From: Acidovorax sp. FJL06
Lineage (GTDB): Bacteria > Pseudomonadota > Gammaproteobacteria > Burkholderiales > Burkholderiaceae_C
Assembly: GCF_003852545.1 (NCBI RefSeq)
Contig: NZ_QAJR01000001.1
Span: 135,548-199,547 of the forward strand
DNA: 64,000 nt
Direction: 5' to 3'
How positions within the stretch are numbered: the first letter of the stretch is position 1; each line of letters opens with the position of its first letter. A model generated the notes under the pieces. That model made no database searches, was not told the DNA's origin, and saw only the letters and a program-made list of their open reading frames with translations. Positions 27,442-37,850 of the stretch are shown one piece after another. Made by a program: the position numbers and the translations under genes.

Positions 27442-28515
27442 TCAAAACGGCACGGCCCCCGGGTCCGTATCGATCGGAGCCTCTCGGGGCCCGGTCACAA
27501 CACCGCCGCCGGTTGTCTTGCGTGCGGGTGCCGAGGGCGAGGAGGGCGTCGAAGTCCGAGGCGCCGCCGTGGTGGTGGCCGGTACAGCAGCAGTTGCTGC
27601 CACCGCATCGGCCGCGCTGGCCACCCCACTCTCCGCCTCGCCCCCCAGCGCCTCGATCAGGTCCGGAATCAGCTTGACCAGCTCGCCCGTGGCAATCGCC
27701 ACGTCGGTGTCAAAACCGCCGTCGTCGGCCTTGGTGCCTTCAAACACCGTGTCCAGAAACGACACCTTCTTGATCTGCAGGCCCTCGGTGAGCATGAAGC
27801 TCACGCGGTCGTCCCAGGTGAGGGCGAGTTTGGTAGGTAGCTTGCCGGCGTCGATGTGCGCCTGCACCTCTTCGATGTCCAGCGGGTGGCGGGCGTAGCG
27901 CACCACGGCTTTTTCCTCGTTGGCGCTTTTGAGTTCGCACTCGCGGTCCACCGTGAAGCCCACGGGGGGTTCCTGCTCCTTGAGCCAGTGGGACATGGCG
28001 GCCTGCGGGCTGGTCTCGGTGTTGATGAGCGAGACCGACAGGCCGGGCAGGGATTCGACCAGCAAGGTCACCACCTCGTCGGCGCGGCCCTGGCTGGACG
28101 TGTCCAGCACCAGCAGCCGCGAGGCGGTGTCGATCCACACCCACATCGAGCCCTGCTTGGTGAAGGCCATGGGCAGCAGGTCGAGCTTGGCCTCGTCCTT
28201 CAGCTCCTTGCTTTCCTTCTTGCCGGGCTTGCGGCCGGTTTCCTGCTCGATGCGTTCGGCCTTTTCCTTGACCTTGCGTGCCAGCACGCTGCCGGGCAGC
28301 ACCTTGGATTCGACCATGAAGCGCAGGATCCATTGGCCCCCCACCGATTCGGCCAGCGGGCCATGGGCATCACCGCGCGGCGGCACCCAGCCCAGGGATT
28401 TTTCTTGCGTGGCGCCACATTCCATGAAGGGTGCCTTGGCCAGCGCCTCTTCGACCTGCGTCAATTCCACCGACCATTGCGGGGCAATGCGGTACACGAT
28501 CATGTTCTTGAACAC
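27442..28515 (-). CDS. rdgC: Recombination-associated protein RdgC
   Basis: A 357-residue ring-forming DNA-binding protein that limits RecA activity in other bacteria. Recognizable blocks are VFKNMIVYRI at the start, WILRFMVESKVLPGSVLARK, LLPMAFTKQGSMWVWIDT and LTWDDRVSFMLTEGLQIKKV. The GTG at 28515 is chosen because it restores the usual VFKN opening and follows aaaagg; ATG 28503 is an alternative. The protein is about 50 residues longer than E. coli RdgC owing to an Ala/Thr/Pro-rich C-terminal tail, probably disordered. It lies 1 kb from the origin-like modules. Confidence 0.93.
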   Translation of the reverse strand: MFKNMIVYRIAPQWSVELTQVEEALAKAPFMECGATQEKSLGWVPPRGDAHGPLAESVGGQWILRFMVESKVLPGSVLARKVKEKAERIEQETGRKPGKKESKELKDEAKLDLLPMAFTKQGSMWVWIDTASRLLVLDTSSQGRADEVVTLLVESLPGLSVSLINTETSPQAAMSHWLKEQEPPVGFTVDRECELKSANEEKAVVRYARHPLDIEEVQAHIDAGKLPTKLALTWDDRVSFMLTEGLQIKKVSFLDTVFEGTKADDGGFDTDVAIATGELVKLIPDLIEALGGEAESGVASAADAVAATAAVPATTTAAPRTSTPSSPSAPARKTTGGGVVTGPREAPIDTDPGAVPF

Positions 28516-28855
28516 GGAAAACCTTTTGTTGGGGAGCGTTGGTGAATAAACAGGCAAACGGACTCGGAACCCGCCATTGTCGGCGGTCACCACCCGGGGC
28601 CCTGCACAGGCCCTCCCAGCGGGTGAGCCACGGCCCGGAAACAGCTATCAATTTAATAGCTATTACCGCTGGATGGTCAAGCGCCCGTTGCCATTTTGGC
28701 GCAGGATATTCCCGGCGGGCACCTGCAGCTTCTTGTCACAACTTTACACAGCCTCATCCAACACGCACGGCGGCGATACATGCGGGGCAGACACTGGACT
28801 CCAATCGCTGAAACGGTCGTTGCAGCGAGCTCACCACTGTGAAAGGACTCACCCC
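28516..28855. other. 340-bp spacer between rdgC and the Spy-like gene
   Basis: It holds the divergent promoters of rdgC and the Spy-like gene and one dispersed repeat at 28644-28697. No reading frame with a ribosome site and no further structured element was recognized. Confidence 0.5.
28644..28697 (+). repeat. Dispersed AT-containing repeat, copy 4
   Basis: gctatcaatttaatagctat, then the central part accgctggatggtcaagcg and an ending ccatttt. It lies in the rdgC/spy spacer. Confidence 0.7.
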
Positions 28856-29419
28856 ATGGCATCCCATTTCCAACGCCGCTTCGCTGCCACCGCATTTCTG
28901 GCCGCGCTGGCCCTGCCCGTGCTGGCGCAGCAGCCCCCTGCAACCCCACCCGGCGCATCCCCCAAGGCCCCCGAAGGCCGGCACGAACGCCACCCTCCCG
29001 AAGGCCGGGCCCAGCACCATGCCAAGCACCTGGCGGAACTCAAGGCCCAGCTCAAGCTGACCGCCGCCCAGGAGCCCGCCTGGACCGCCTTCACCACCGC
29101 CCTGCAACCCGGCGAGCGCCCCGCCCGCCTGGACCGCCAGGACATGGACAAGCTCACCACCCCCGAACGCATCGACCGCATGCGGGCCCTGCGCGCCCAG
29201 CATGCCGCCGAGGCCGACCGCCGGGGCGAAGCCACCAAGACCTTTTATGCCGCGCTGACGCCCGAGCAGCAAAAGACCTTTGATGCCCAGGCACACCGCA
29301 TGCGTCCGATGCGACCCATGGGCGGCATGCAAGGCGGCCACGGCGAACCCCACCATGGCGGTGGCATGCGCGGTGGTGAAGGCGGCCGCCCAGGCCAGCC
29401 ACCCGCCCCCGCCAAATAA
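28856..29419 (+). CDS. Periplasmic Spy/CpxP-like LTXXQ protein
   Basis: A 187-residue exported protein: signal peptide with cleavage likely after VLAQ (about 24), a helical core with LKLTAAQEPAW and ALTPEQQKTFD (the two LTXXQ-type motifs) and a C-terminal tail rich in Gly, His and Met. The family includes the envelope chaperone Spy and the Cpx regulator CpxP. The His/Met-rich tail suggests metal binding, but this is inferred only from composition. aaagga precedes the ATG at 28856. A strong terminator follows. Confidence 0.85.
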   Translation: MASHFQRRFAATAFLAALALPVLAQQPPATPPGASPKAPEGRHERHPPEGRAQHHAKHLAELKAQLKLTAAQEPAWTAFTTALQPGERPARLDRQDMDKLTTPERIDRMRALRAQHAAEADRRGEATKTFYAALTPEQQKTFDAQAHRMRPMRPMGGMQGGHGEPHHGGGMRGGEGGRPGQPPAPAK

Positions 29420-29446
29420 GCCGCCCTTCCCAGGCGGCCTGCAGCC

Positions 29447-29484
29447 AGGCCCGGCGTCCATCACAGGACGCCGGGCCTTTTTTT
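29447..29484 (+). terminator. Rho-independent terminator after the Spy-like gene
   Basis: A perfect 13-bp stem (aggcccggcgtcc / ggacgccgggcct) with a 6-nt loop is followed by ttttttt. Confidence 0.92.
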
Positions 29485-29552
29485 GGTTGGGGGCCTGCAA
29501 GACCGGCGCAGACCGCCAAAAACGGGATGGGCCCGCGGTCAGGGCGGCAGAT

Positions 29553-29761
29553 TGTGGATAAGTCTGGGAGCAGTTCTGGCACAACCAGGCAGTTATCCAC
29601 ACAAACATCCGGCGCCGCAAAGTTGTTGTCAGCGAGCCCCGCGCTTTGTGCAGCCCGCCGCACAGACTTTGCCGCAACGCAAGTCCGCGCCAGCATTGAA
29701 AAAAAATGGCTTGTCCACAAAAAATGGCTTGTTCTACTACTACTGCTATTTATATATAGAG
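29553..29761 (+). other. Origin-like (DnaA box plus DnaA-trio) module 1
   Basis: In order: reverse DnaA box (29553-29561), the conserved 15-mer agttctggcacaacc (29572-29586), 6 nt, perfect box TTATCCACA (29593-29601), 109 bp, box TTGTCCACA (29711-29719), a 14-nt spacer, five triplets CTACTACTACTGCTA (29734-29748), then TTTATATATA. The complementary strand of the triplets reads 3'-GAT repeats, the DnaA-trio motif of the bacterial basal unwinding system, and the AT tract would be the unwinding element. Confidence 0.65.
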
Positions 29762-30089
29762 CTATCAAAGAATAACCAGAACCCCCAGTCCGGGGCACCC
29801 CAACGGTCCTGGGGCGCTTGTTCAGGGTGGAAGGGCCGCGGGTTGCGGCCAAAGGAAAAACGGAAAACCAACGAAAAGGGAACCCCGGATCGGACGGCCG
29901 GACCGGGATGCCTGGCGGCCCAACCTGCGGGGCCTTGCACGGCCCGGGCCGGGGCCCCTGGCGCTGGCGCCAAAGAAATCCACCGATTGCTATCAATGAA
30001 GGAGCGTCTGGCGCTTTACCAGCCTGCGCAAGGCCCCGATTTTGTGCAAAACAGCCGCGCCCGGCGGCCCGGTGCGTAAAACTGGGGAT

Positions 30090-30295
30090 AGTTCTGGCAC
30101 AACCGAGGGGTTATCCACAGAAGTCGGGGCATGCCGGCTTTTGTCCCCGTTGCGGGGACAGCGGCACCAGGGATGGATGCACAGGGTTGGTCCGCCGCTA
30201 AGTGCGCACCGGGCTTGCAGAAAATCCACTTGTCCACAGCCAGGGCCGCCCTCTACTACTACGACTATGTATTTATAAAAGATATAAGAAGAAAG
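30090..30295 (+). other. Origin-like (DnaA box plus DnaA-trio) module 2
   Basis: The same 15-mer agttctggcacaacc (30090-30104), 6 nt, TTATCCACA (30111-30119), 110 bp, TTGTCCACA (30230-30238), a GC-rich 14-nt spacer, five triplets CTACTACTACGACTA (30253-30267), then tgtatttataaaagatataa. Spacing matches module 1 to within one base, while the filler sequence differs, which argues that the motifs are under selection. Confidence 0.65.
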
Positions 30296-30491
30296 ACAGG
30301 GAACAACTCCCGGCCCCTCGGAACCCCCACGCAAACACCCCGGCCAGGGCTCTGAAACCCGTGGATGGCCGGCAGGGCACGCCCCCGGGCCGCCACGGGG
30401 CCCTGCAGGCCCTTCTGGGCGGTCCCAAGGGCGAAAAAAAACCGCAGGCCCAAGGCTGCGGTTCCGTTCAGGAGAAGAAGGCTGGGGGCCT

Positions 30492-33400
30492 CTATGCGGG
30501 GGCGGAGCGCAGGAAGGCGTCCAGAAGGTCCACGGACAGGGGGCGGCTGAACAGGTAGCCCTGGTAGAGCTGGCAGCCCGCGCGGGCCAGCAGCGCGCGT
30601 TGCTCGGGGGTTTCCACGCCTTCGGCGATCACCTCCAGGCCCAGGCTGCGCGACAGGCCGATGATGGTGTCCACGATCGCCGCGTCGTTCGGGTCGGTGA
30701 GCAGGTCGCGCACAAAGCTCTGGTCGATCTTGAGCTGGGACAGCGGCATGCGCTTCAAGTAGCTCAGGCTGGAGTAGCCGGTGCCGAAATCGTCCAGCGA
30801 AAAGCCCACGCCATAGGAGCGCAGCGCCTCCATGGTGGCGATGGTGGTTTCCATGTCCTCGACCAGCAGGCTTTCGGTCAGCTCCAGCTTGAGCTGGCTG
30901 GAGGGGGCGCCAGTGATGGCCAGCACCCGGGCCACGTCATCCACAAAGCTCGCATGCCGGAACTGGCGCGAACTCACGTTCACGGCCATGGTCAGGCGCG
31001 CCCGGGCGGGGTCGTTCTGCCAGCTGGCCAGCAGCTGGCAGGCACTGTGCAGCACCCAGCGGCCCAGGGGCAGGATGAGCCCGGTCTCTTCGGCCAGCGG
31101 GATGAACTGCGCGGGCGACACCATGCCGCGCTGCGGATGGGCCCAGCGCACCAGCGCCTCCACCCCCACGCACTCGCCGGACTGGCGCATCTGCGGCTGG
31201 AAGTGCAGCAAAAATTCGTCCTGCGCCAATGCGGAGCGCAGGTCGGTCTCCAGCCCGGCGCGGGCCGTGACCACGGCCTGCATGTCGGGGTCGAAAAAGC
31301 GCAGCGTGTTGCGGCCGGCCGTCTTGGCCTGGTACATGGCCAGGTCGGCCTGCTTGAGCAGCTCGCCCACGCTGGTCAGCTCGCCGGTGAAGGGGGCGAT
31401 GCCGATGCTGGGCGTGCTGCGGTACTGGTAGCCCGCCAGCGCGTAGGGCACGGCCAGCATGGTCAGGATCTTTTCGCCCACGCTGCGCGCGTGCATGGCC
31501 AGCTCGTGGGGCTTGGGGCTCAGTTCTTCGAGCATCACCACGAACTCGTCGCCGCCCAGCCGGGCCACGGTGTCCACGCTGCGCACGCAGGTGTTCAGGC
31601 GCTGCGCCACCTGCTGCAGCAGCAGGTCGCCCTGGTCGTGGCCCAGGGTGTCGTTGAGCTGCTTGAAATTGTCCAGGTCGATGAACAGCAGCGCCCCGCC
31701 CTGCTGGCGCCGCTGCGCGGTGGCCAGCGCCTGGTGCATGCGGTCCATGAGCAGCATGCGGTTGGGCAGGCCGGTGAGCGCGTCATAAAAGGCCAGGCGC
31801 TGGATCTCGCGCTCGTTGGCCTTGCGCTGGCTGATGTCGGTGTTGATCGCCAGGATGGACTGCGGCCGGCCGTCGTCGCCGCGCACCAGCGTCCAGCGGC
31901 CCTCGACCTCGATGCTGCTGCCGTTGCGGTGGCGCTGCACGATCTCGCCCGTCCACTCGCCCTGCTCCAGCACCGTCTGTGTGGCGTGCCGGAAATGCGT
32001 GGGGTCGTCGTAGAGCAGGGTTTCGATGGACTGGCCCAGCGCCTGCAACTGCGACCAGCCGTACAGCCGCTCGGCGCTTTTGTTCCAGTAGATGGCGCGG
32101 TGCTCCAGGTCGCGCACCACGATGGCGTCCTGGGCCTTGTCCAGCAGCGAGGCCTGGTGCTGGATGCGGGCGTCGGCCAGTTGGCGCTCGATTTCTGCCG
32201 AGGCCCGCGAGGCGAAGATCTGCAGTGTCGAGGTGATGAAATCCGTCTCGGCAATGGGTTGGCGGAACAGCACGAACACAATGCCCACGACCTCGCCATC
32301 CGCATTGCACAGCTGCTGCCCGGCATAGCCCTGCGCGCCCATCCGGCGCAGGATGGGCGCTTGCGGGTACTGCTGCTGGACCTTGTCGGCTACCACATAC
32401 TCGCGCTGCGACAGCAGCACCAGGCTGGGGGTGCCTTGCAGGGTGTACTCGTCGGCGGGCAGCAACTGGCCGTCCAGCACCGCCGCGAGCGTGGCCACCC
32501 GGGGGGGTTGCCCTTGCACCGGTGGTAGCAAGCGCACCAGGCAGCCGCCCTGGGCGCCCAGGGCATCGACCATGTTGCGCACCAGCTGCACGAAGAACTC
32601 CGTGCCCGTGCTGGCCGACACGGCGGCCGCCACCTTGAGCACCGAGGCCTGCATGCGCTGCTGCGCCTTGCGCGCGCGCAGGCTGGTGATGCCAAAGGCC
32701 AGGTCGTTGGAAAGCTCCTGCAGCAGCGCGGCTTCCTCGGGGCTGATCTGCAGGATGTCGGGCGCATACAGGTACAGCAGGCCGAAGGTGTGGTCCTGGT
32801 CCCGGTCGTGGTGCTTCAGGGGCAGGCAGATCACGCCATGAAAGCCGTGGTCGAGCATGCGCTCGGTCCAGTCGGAAAAGTCGCCTTCGGTGCGGATGTC
32901 CTGCACGATCACGGGCTTGCCCGAGCGCACGGCCCTGCCCGCAGGGCCCCGCCCATAGGGGTGGTCGGCCGACCAGGACAGGTTCAGGTTCTCCAGGTAG
33001 TCCTGGTTGTAGCCCGCGTGGGCCACCGGCGCTATGGATTGGCGCTCGTCATCGAGCGCAAAGCCCACCCAGCCCATGCGGTAGCCGCCGATGTCCACGG
33101 CGATCTGGCAGATGGCCTGCAGCAGCGCGGTTTCGGAGGTGGCGCGCACCAGGGTTTCGTTGCAGGCGCTCAACAGGCGCTGGGCGCGGCCCATGCGCGC
33201 CAGCTCGCGCTCGTTGCGCAGGCGCTCGGTCACGTCGGTGGCCAGCACCTGGCGCGCCGGGCGGCCATTGAAGCTGATGCTGCCCGCCGTGATCTCCACA
33301 TCCATGAACGAGCCGTCTTTTTTGACATGGCGGCTGATGACCGGCTTGTTGCGCTGGTGCATGGGGATGGCGTCGATGGACGCACGGATGGCATCGCGCC

Positions 33401-35378
33401 GCTCGGCGGGCCACAGGTCCGTCATCTGCATGGCCAGCAGCTCGGCCTCGGTGTAGCCGTAGTGCGTTTCCATCGACCGGTTCACCGCCTGCAGCCGCTG
33501 CGTCTCCTTGTCGTACACCCACATCGGGTGCGGGTGCTCGTCGAACAGCATGCGGTACTGCAGCTCGGACGCGTGCAACTGCCCGGCCACATGGCGCAGC
33601 TGCACCATGGCACCCAGCGACTCGGTCAGGATCTCCAGGTGGGCCACGTCGCGGCGCGAGAACGCGTTGGTTTTGTCCGAGGTGACCTTGAGCGAACCCA
33701 CGATCGCGTCGCCGCTGCGCAGCGGCACGGCCATCACCGAGAGAACGCCGTGGCGGTGGGGCATGGAGGCCATGTCCCAGCCCTCGGCCTCGGTGTCGTT
33801 GCACACCACGGTCTGGCCCTGGCTGAGCGCGGGCCACAGCAGGCTCTCGTCCACGGCCAGCAGGTTGCCCACGGGCCGCACATGGTCGCCCGCCGAGGCC
33901 TGCGCCACCAGCTGGCGGCCCTGCAGCAGCTCCACCATCGCACCGCGTGCATGGGTCTGGCGCAGCACCGTGGCGGCCACCAGCTGCAGCACCTCGGGCA
34001 GGGGCATGTCCAGCGAGGAGATGCGCTGCTGCACCTGCAGCAGCTCCGCATGGTTTTGCGCGTCGCGCTGGGCATCGAGGTCGGCCAGCTTCTGGGCGCT
34101 GATGTCGGTCATGCCGCCCACCATGCGCACGGCCTGGCCCTGCGGGTCGCGGATCAGGAAGCCCCGGTCCAGCACCCAGGCATAGCTGCCGTCGCGGCGG
34201 CGAAAGCGGTACTCCGCCGACCAGTGGTGGGCCGTGCCGTCAATGGCCTGGTGAATGCCGTGGAGGACCCCTTCGCTGTCATCGGGGTGCAGCCGCAGCG
34301 TCCAGGAGGTGCTGTCGGGCGGCAGCTGGTCCAGCGGTATGCCAAACAGGTTCTGCATGCCTTCGTTCCACCACATCGCATCGGTGTGCAGGTTCCAGTC
34401 CCACACCGCATCGGCCGTGGCGCGCGAGACCAGATGGAAGCGTTCTTCGCTGAACAGCCGGTCCTGCTGGGCCTGGTGCTGTGCCGTGATGTCCTGGAAG
34501 GCCCCCTGCACGCGCACGATGCGGCCGTCCGCAGCGCGCACCGCCTGGCCCGCCGTGCGCACCCAGAAATGCCGCTCGCCGGGCAGAACCACCTCGGCCT
34601 CCAGGTCGAACGGCGTTCCTTGCTGCATGCAATCGCCGAATGCCTTGTGCATGGCGGCGCGGTGGGGCTCGGTGTAGAGCTGCAGGATCTGGGCCGCCGT
34701 GCCCACGCGCTGGGCGATGCCGTAGGCGGCGGCGATCTCCTCGGACCAGCTCAGCTGCAGGCTGGGCAGGTCAATGATCCAGCCCCCGACCCGGGCAATC
34801 TGCCCGGCCACCCGCAGCGTTTCGCCCTGCGCCACCATCTCGGCATGCATCTGGTCGCGCTGCTGCACCAGTTCGGCCAGCATCTGTTTCTGGCGCTGCA
34901 GCTCCAGCTGCACCATGGTCTGCTCGGCCAGGATGCGCAGGCCTTCCAGCTGCTCGGGCTGCAGGGCGCGCGGCACGACATCGAGCACCGCCAGCGTGCC
35001 CAGCGCAAAGCCCTCGCCCGTCACCAGGGGCACGCAGGCATAGAAGCGGATATGGGGCTCCTCCAGCACCAGCGGGTTGCTGGCAAAGCTGGGGTCCAGC
35101 GTGGCATCGGGCACCACCCGGGGCTCGCGGCTGCCGCTCAAGGCATGGGCGCAGAACGCGATGGCGCGGTCGGTTTCACGAAAGGGCACGCCCACGGTGG
35201 CCTTGAACCACTGGCGTTCATGGTCCACAAAATTGACCACCGCCATCGGGCAGTGGCACACCTGTGCGGCCAGCTTGGCCAGCTGGTCAAAACTTTCTTC
35301 GGCCGGGGTGTCGAGGATGGCGTAAGACTGCAGTGCCTGGAGCCTTGCGGCTTCTGCGGTGGCTTGCGCGGGTGGCAT
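30492..35378 (-). CDS. Multi-sensor GGDEF-EAL protein (cyclic-di-GMP turnover)
   Basis: A soluble 1628-residue sensor with, by eye, GAF (about 20-170), PAS (190-310), PAS (320-440), GAF (450-610), PAS (610-730), GAF (750-900), GAF (910-1070), PAS (1075-1190), GGDEF (1200-1365) and EAL (1375-1628). GGDEF is intact (ARLGGDEFVV). The EAL domain keeps EALVRW, the LTES and [11 protein letters not shown] motifs and KIDQSF, so both synthesis and breakdown of cyclic di-GMP are possible. No membrane segment is seen. The start is set at MPPAQATAEA because the preceding frame is low-complexity; the Shine-Dalgarno is weak. It stands alone beside the origin-like region. Confidence 0.92.
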   Translation of the reverse strand: MPPAQATAEAARLQALQSYAILDTPAEESFDQLAKLAAQVCHCPMAVVNFVDHERQWFKATVGVPFRETDRAIAFCAHALSGSREPRVVPDATLDPSFASNPLVLEEPHIRFYACVPLVTGEGFALGTLAVLDVVPRALQPEQLEGLRILAEQTMVQLELQRQKQMLAELVQQRDQMHAEMVAQGETLRVAGQIARVGGWIIDLPSLQLSWSEEIAAAYGIAQRVGTAAQILQLYTEPHRAAMHKAFGDCMQQGTPFDLEAEVVLPGERHFWVRTAGQAVRAADGRIVRVQGAFQDITAQHQAQQDRLFSEERFHLVSRATADAVWDWNLHTDAMWWNEGMQNLFGIPLDQLPPDSTSWTLRLHPDDSEGVLHGIHQAIDGTAHHWSAEYRFRRRDGSYAWVLDRGFLIRDPQGQAVRMVGGMTDISAQKLADLDAQRDAQNHAELLQVQQRISSLDMPLPEVLQLVAATVLRQTHARGAMVELLQGRQLVAQASAGDHVRPVGNLLAVDESLLWPALSQGQTVVCNDTEAEGWDMASMPHRHGVLSVMAVPLRSGDAIVGSLKVTSDKTNAFSRRDVAHLEILTESLGAMVQLRHVAGQLHASELQYRMLFDEHPHPMWVYDKETQRLQAVNRSMETHYGYTEAELLAMQMTDLWPAERRDAIRASIDAIPMHQRNKPVISRHVKKDGSFMDVEITAGSISFNGRPARQVLATDVTERLRNERELARMGRAQRLLSACNETLVRATSETALLQAICQIAVDIGGYRMGWVGFALDDERQSIAPVAHAGYNQDYLENLNLSWSADHPYGRGPAGRAVRSGKPVIVQDIRTEGDFSDWTERMLDHGFHGVICLPLKHHDRDQDHTFGLLYLYAPDILQISPEEAALLQELSNDLAFGITSLRARKAQQRMQASVLKVAAAVSASTGTEFFVQLVRNMVDALGAQGGCLVRLLPPVQGQPPRVATLAAVLDGQLLPADEYTLQGTPSLVLLSQREYVVADKVQQQYPQAPILRRMGAQGYAGQQLCNADGEVVGIVFVLFRQPIAETDFITSTLQIFASRASAEIERQLADARIQHQASLLDKAQDAIVVRDLEHRAIYWNKSAERLYGWSQLQALGQSIETLLYDDPTHFRHATQTVLEQGEWTGEIVQRHRNGSSIEVEGRWTLVRGDDGRPQSILAINTDISQRKANEREIQRLAFYDALTGLPNRMLLMDRMHQALATAQRRQQGGALLFIDLDNFKQLNDTLGHDQGDLLLQQVAQRLNTCVRSVDTVARLGGDEFVVMLEELSPKPHELAMHARSVGEKILTMLAVPYALAGYQYRSTPSIGIAPFTGELTSVGELLKQADLAMYQAKTAGRNTLRFFDPDMQAVVTARAGLETDLRSALAQDEFLLHFQPQMRQSGECVGVEALVRWAHPQRGMVSPAQFIPLAEETGLILPLGRWVLHSACQLLASWQNDPARARLTMAVNVSSRQFRHASFVDDVARVLAITGAPSSQLKLELTESLLVEDMETTIATMEALRSYGVGFSLDDFGTGYSSLSYLKRMPLSQLKIDQSFVRDLLTDPNDAAIVDTIIGLSRSLGLEVIAEGVETPEQRALLARAGCQLYQGYLFSRPLSVDLLDAFLRSAPA

Positions 35379-35645
35379 GGTCAGGCCGCCACAGTGCCCA
35401 GGGGCGCGCACCGGCCCCGCAGGGCCAGGGCGACCGGGGTGGGCGTGCAGGTGCGGGGCAGCGTGAACAGCAAGGCAGTCGGACAGCAAGCGGGCACATG
35501 CTGAACGCTTGCACCACAGGTAAAAATCCAAGGGGCGACAGCCCCAAGGTTCGAAGGGGCAATGCTACACCGCACAGGCCCCCGCAGCGGGGGCGCTGCA
35601 TGGGGGTTTGCCCCAGATGCCAGGGGGCCCCGCTGCCCGTTGCCG

Positions 35646-36746
<1,101 letters not shown>

Positions 36747-36810
36747 GGTGGCCCCGATTGTCGCTGCGCCGCCGCAGGGGCGGTGGGGCACCCGCTGGTG
36801 CAGGGTGCCG

Positions 36811-37716
36811 TCAGCGCAGCGGATCGCTCAGGTGGTGGGCCGCGCGGTGCAGGTGGGCCATGAAATGGCGCACGCTGGGCTTGAGCGCCGCATCGGCGCG
36901 GGCCAGCGCGCCCAGCGTCAGCTGCAGCGGCCCTTCGGTCACGGCCACCACCTGCAGGTGCTGCGCCGCGAACGGGTGCACCGCAATCTGGTGCGGCAGC
37001 AGGCCCACGCAGTTGCCGCTGGCAATGATGGACAACAGGCCCAGCGTGGAGTTGACCAGCGCACCGGCCGGTGGGGGTTTCATGCCGTGGTTTTCGAACA
37101 GGGTCTTGGCATAGCCCGAGTCGGCGTTGGCGCCGGTGTACACCCACGGTGCCTGGGCCAGGTCCGCCAGGCGGCGCGCGCGGCCCAGCGGGTTGCCCTT
37201 GCGCACCACGATGACCATGTCGATGGGCATGAGGGTCTCCACCGCGAACTCGCCGGAGGGCAGGTGCTCGGGCAGCGGGCCCAGCGCAATGTCCACCTCG
37301 CCCTTGCGCAGGCGCGTGAGCTGGGCGATGTACAGCTCCTCGATGATGCGCAGCTGGATGTCGGGAAACGCGCGCCCGAAGGTGCGCAGGGTCTCGGGCA
37401 CCAGCAGCATCACGGCCAGCGGCACCGCGCCGATTGTGAGCGAGCCCGTCATGCGGCCATCCAGCTGCTGGATCTGGTCCACCGCATGCGCCAGCTCGCG
37501 GTCGGCCGCCACGGCGCGGTCGTACAGCACCATGCCCTGGGCCGTGGCCAGCACCCCGGTGGTGGAGCGCAGCAACAGCGTGGTGGCCAGCTCCCGCTCC
37601 AGCTCGCGGACCATCTTGGTGAGCGCCGGCTGGGACACCCCCAGCCGCCGGGCGGCAGCGCGCATGCTGCCTTCGTCGATCGCCGCGACCAGCGCGCGCA
37701 GGTTGGTCAGTTTCAT
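36811..37716 (-). CDS. LysR-family transcriptional regulator
   Basis: A 301-residue LysR regulator with an N-terminal winged HTH (LRALVAAIDEGSMRAAARRL, GVSQPALTKMVREL) and a periplasmic-binding-protein-like effector domain. It faces the TRAP-tannase-gallate dioxygenase operon across 134 bp, so it is the probable activator of that operon with gallate, a gallate ester or a pathway intermediate as effector. The sequence resembles GalR/CbdR-like aromatic-pathway regulators only in general layout. The start at 37716 (MKLTNL) gives the normal LysR N terminus. Confidence 0.9.
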   Translation of the reverse strand: MKLTNLRALVAAIDEGSMRAAARRLGVSQPALTKMVRELERELATTLLLRSTTGVLATAQGMVLYDRAVAADRELAHAVDQIQQLDGRMTGSLTIGAVPLAVMLLVPETLRTFGRAFPDIQLRIIEELYIAQLTRLRKGEVDIALGPLPEHLPSGEFAVETLMPIDMVIVVRKGNPLGRARRLADLAQAPWVYTGANADSGYAKTLFENHGMKPPPAGALVNSTLGLLSIIASGNCVGLLPHQIAVHPFAAQHLQVVAVTEGPLQLTLGALARADAALKPSVRHFMAHLHRAAHHLSDPLR

Positions 37717-37726
37717 GGATAACCAT

Positions 37727-37743
37727 GATAACGGCCGGTTATC
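37727..37743. promoter_or_regulatory. LysR-type binding site between lysR and the TRAP operon
   Basis: Inverted repeat GATAAC-ggccg-GTTATC lies 11 bp upstream of the LysR start. It fits the interrupted dyad (T-N11-A) bound by LysR proteins and is placed for autoregulation and divergent control. Confidence 0.6.
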
Positions 37744-37850
37744 GCGCCGCCGCACGCGCCATCTTGTACCACCGGTGCCCGATTTTTAGACTGAGCCACA
37801 TCAAAAACAGGTCACACACCCACCAGTGACCTCTTGCTCGGAGACAACCC

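Larger units (their letters stand above)
29485..30491. other. 1-kb non-coding region with two origin-like modules
   Basis: No credible gene lies between the Spy-like terminator and the GGDEF-EAL gene. The stretch contains three perfect DnaA boxes TTATCCACA (29553-29561 on the minus strand, 29593-29601, 30111-30119), two TTGTCCACA boxes (29711-29719, 30230-30238), two CTA-triplet runs and two AT-rich tracts, arranged as two direct modules about 518 bp apart. A small hairpin tgtccccgttgcggggaca (30142-30160) lies inside the second. The rest is GC-rich. Confidence 0.8.

Noticed and set aside
29984-30022. Possible eighth copy of the dispersed repeat (gctatcaatgaaggagcgtc)
   Set aside because: Only the first ten bases match the family; the palindrome and the ggccaaattt end are missing.
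30142-30160. Hairpin tgtccccgttgcggggaca as a terminator or regulatory RNA
   Set aside because: The stem is only 7 bp with no T-run and no gene ends nearby. It is noted only as part of the origin-like region.
32790-35504. A 904-codon open frame antisense to the GGDEF-EAL gene (and similar long frames at 1427-3178, 4035-5534, 11670-13556, 30600-32528 and 51397-53382)
   Set aside because: These are antisense shadows caused by high GC. Their products are His/Arg/Gln/Ala-rich, lack family motifs and oppose genes with clear conserved domains.
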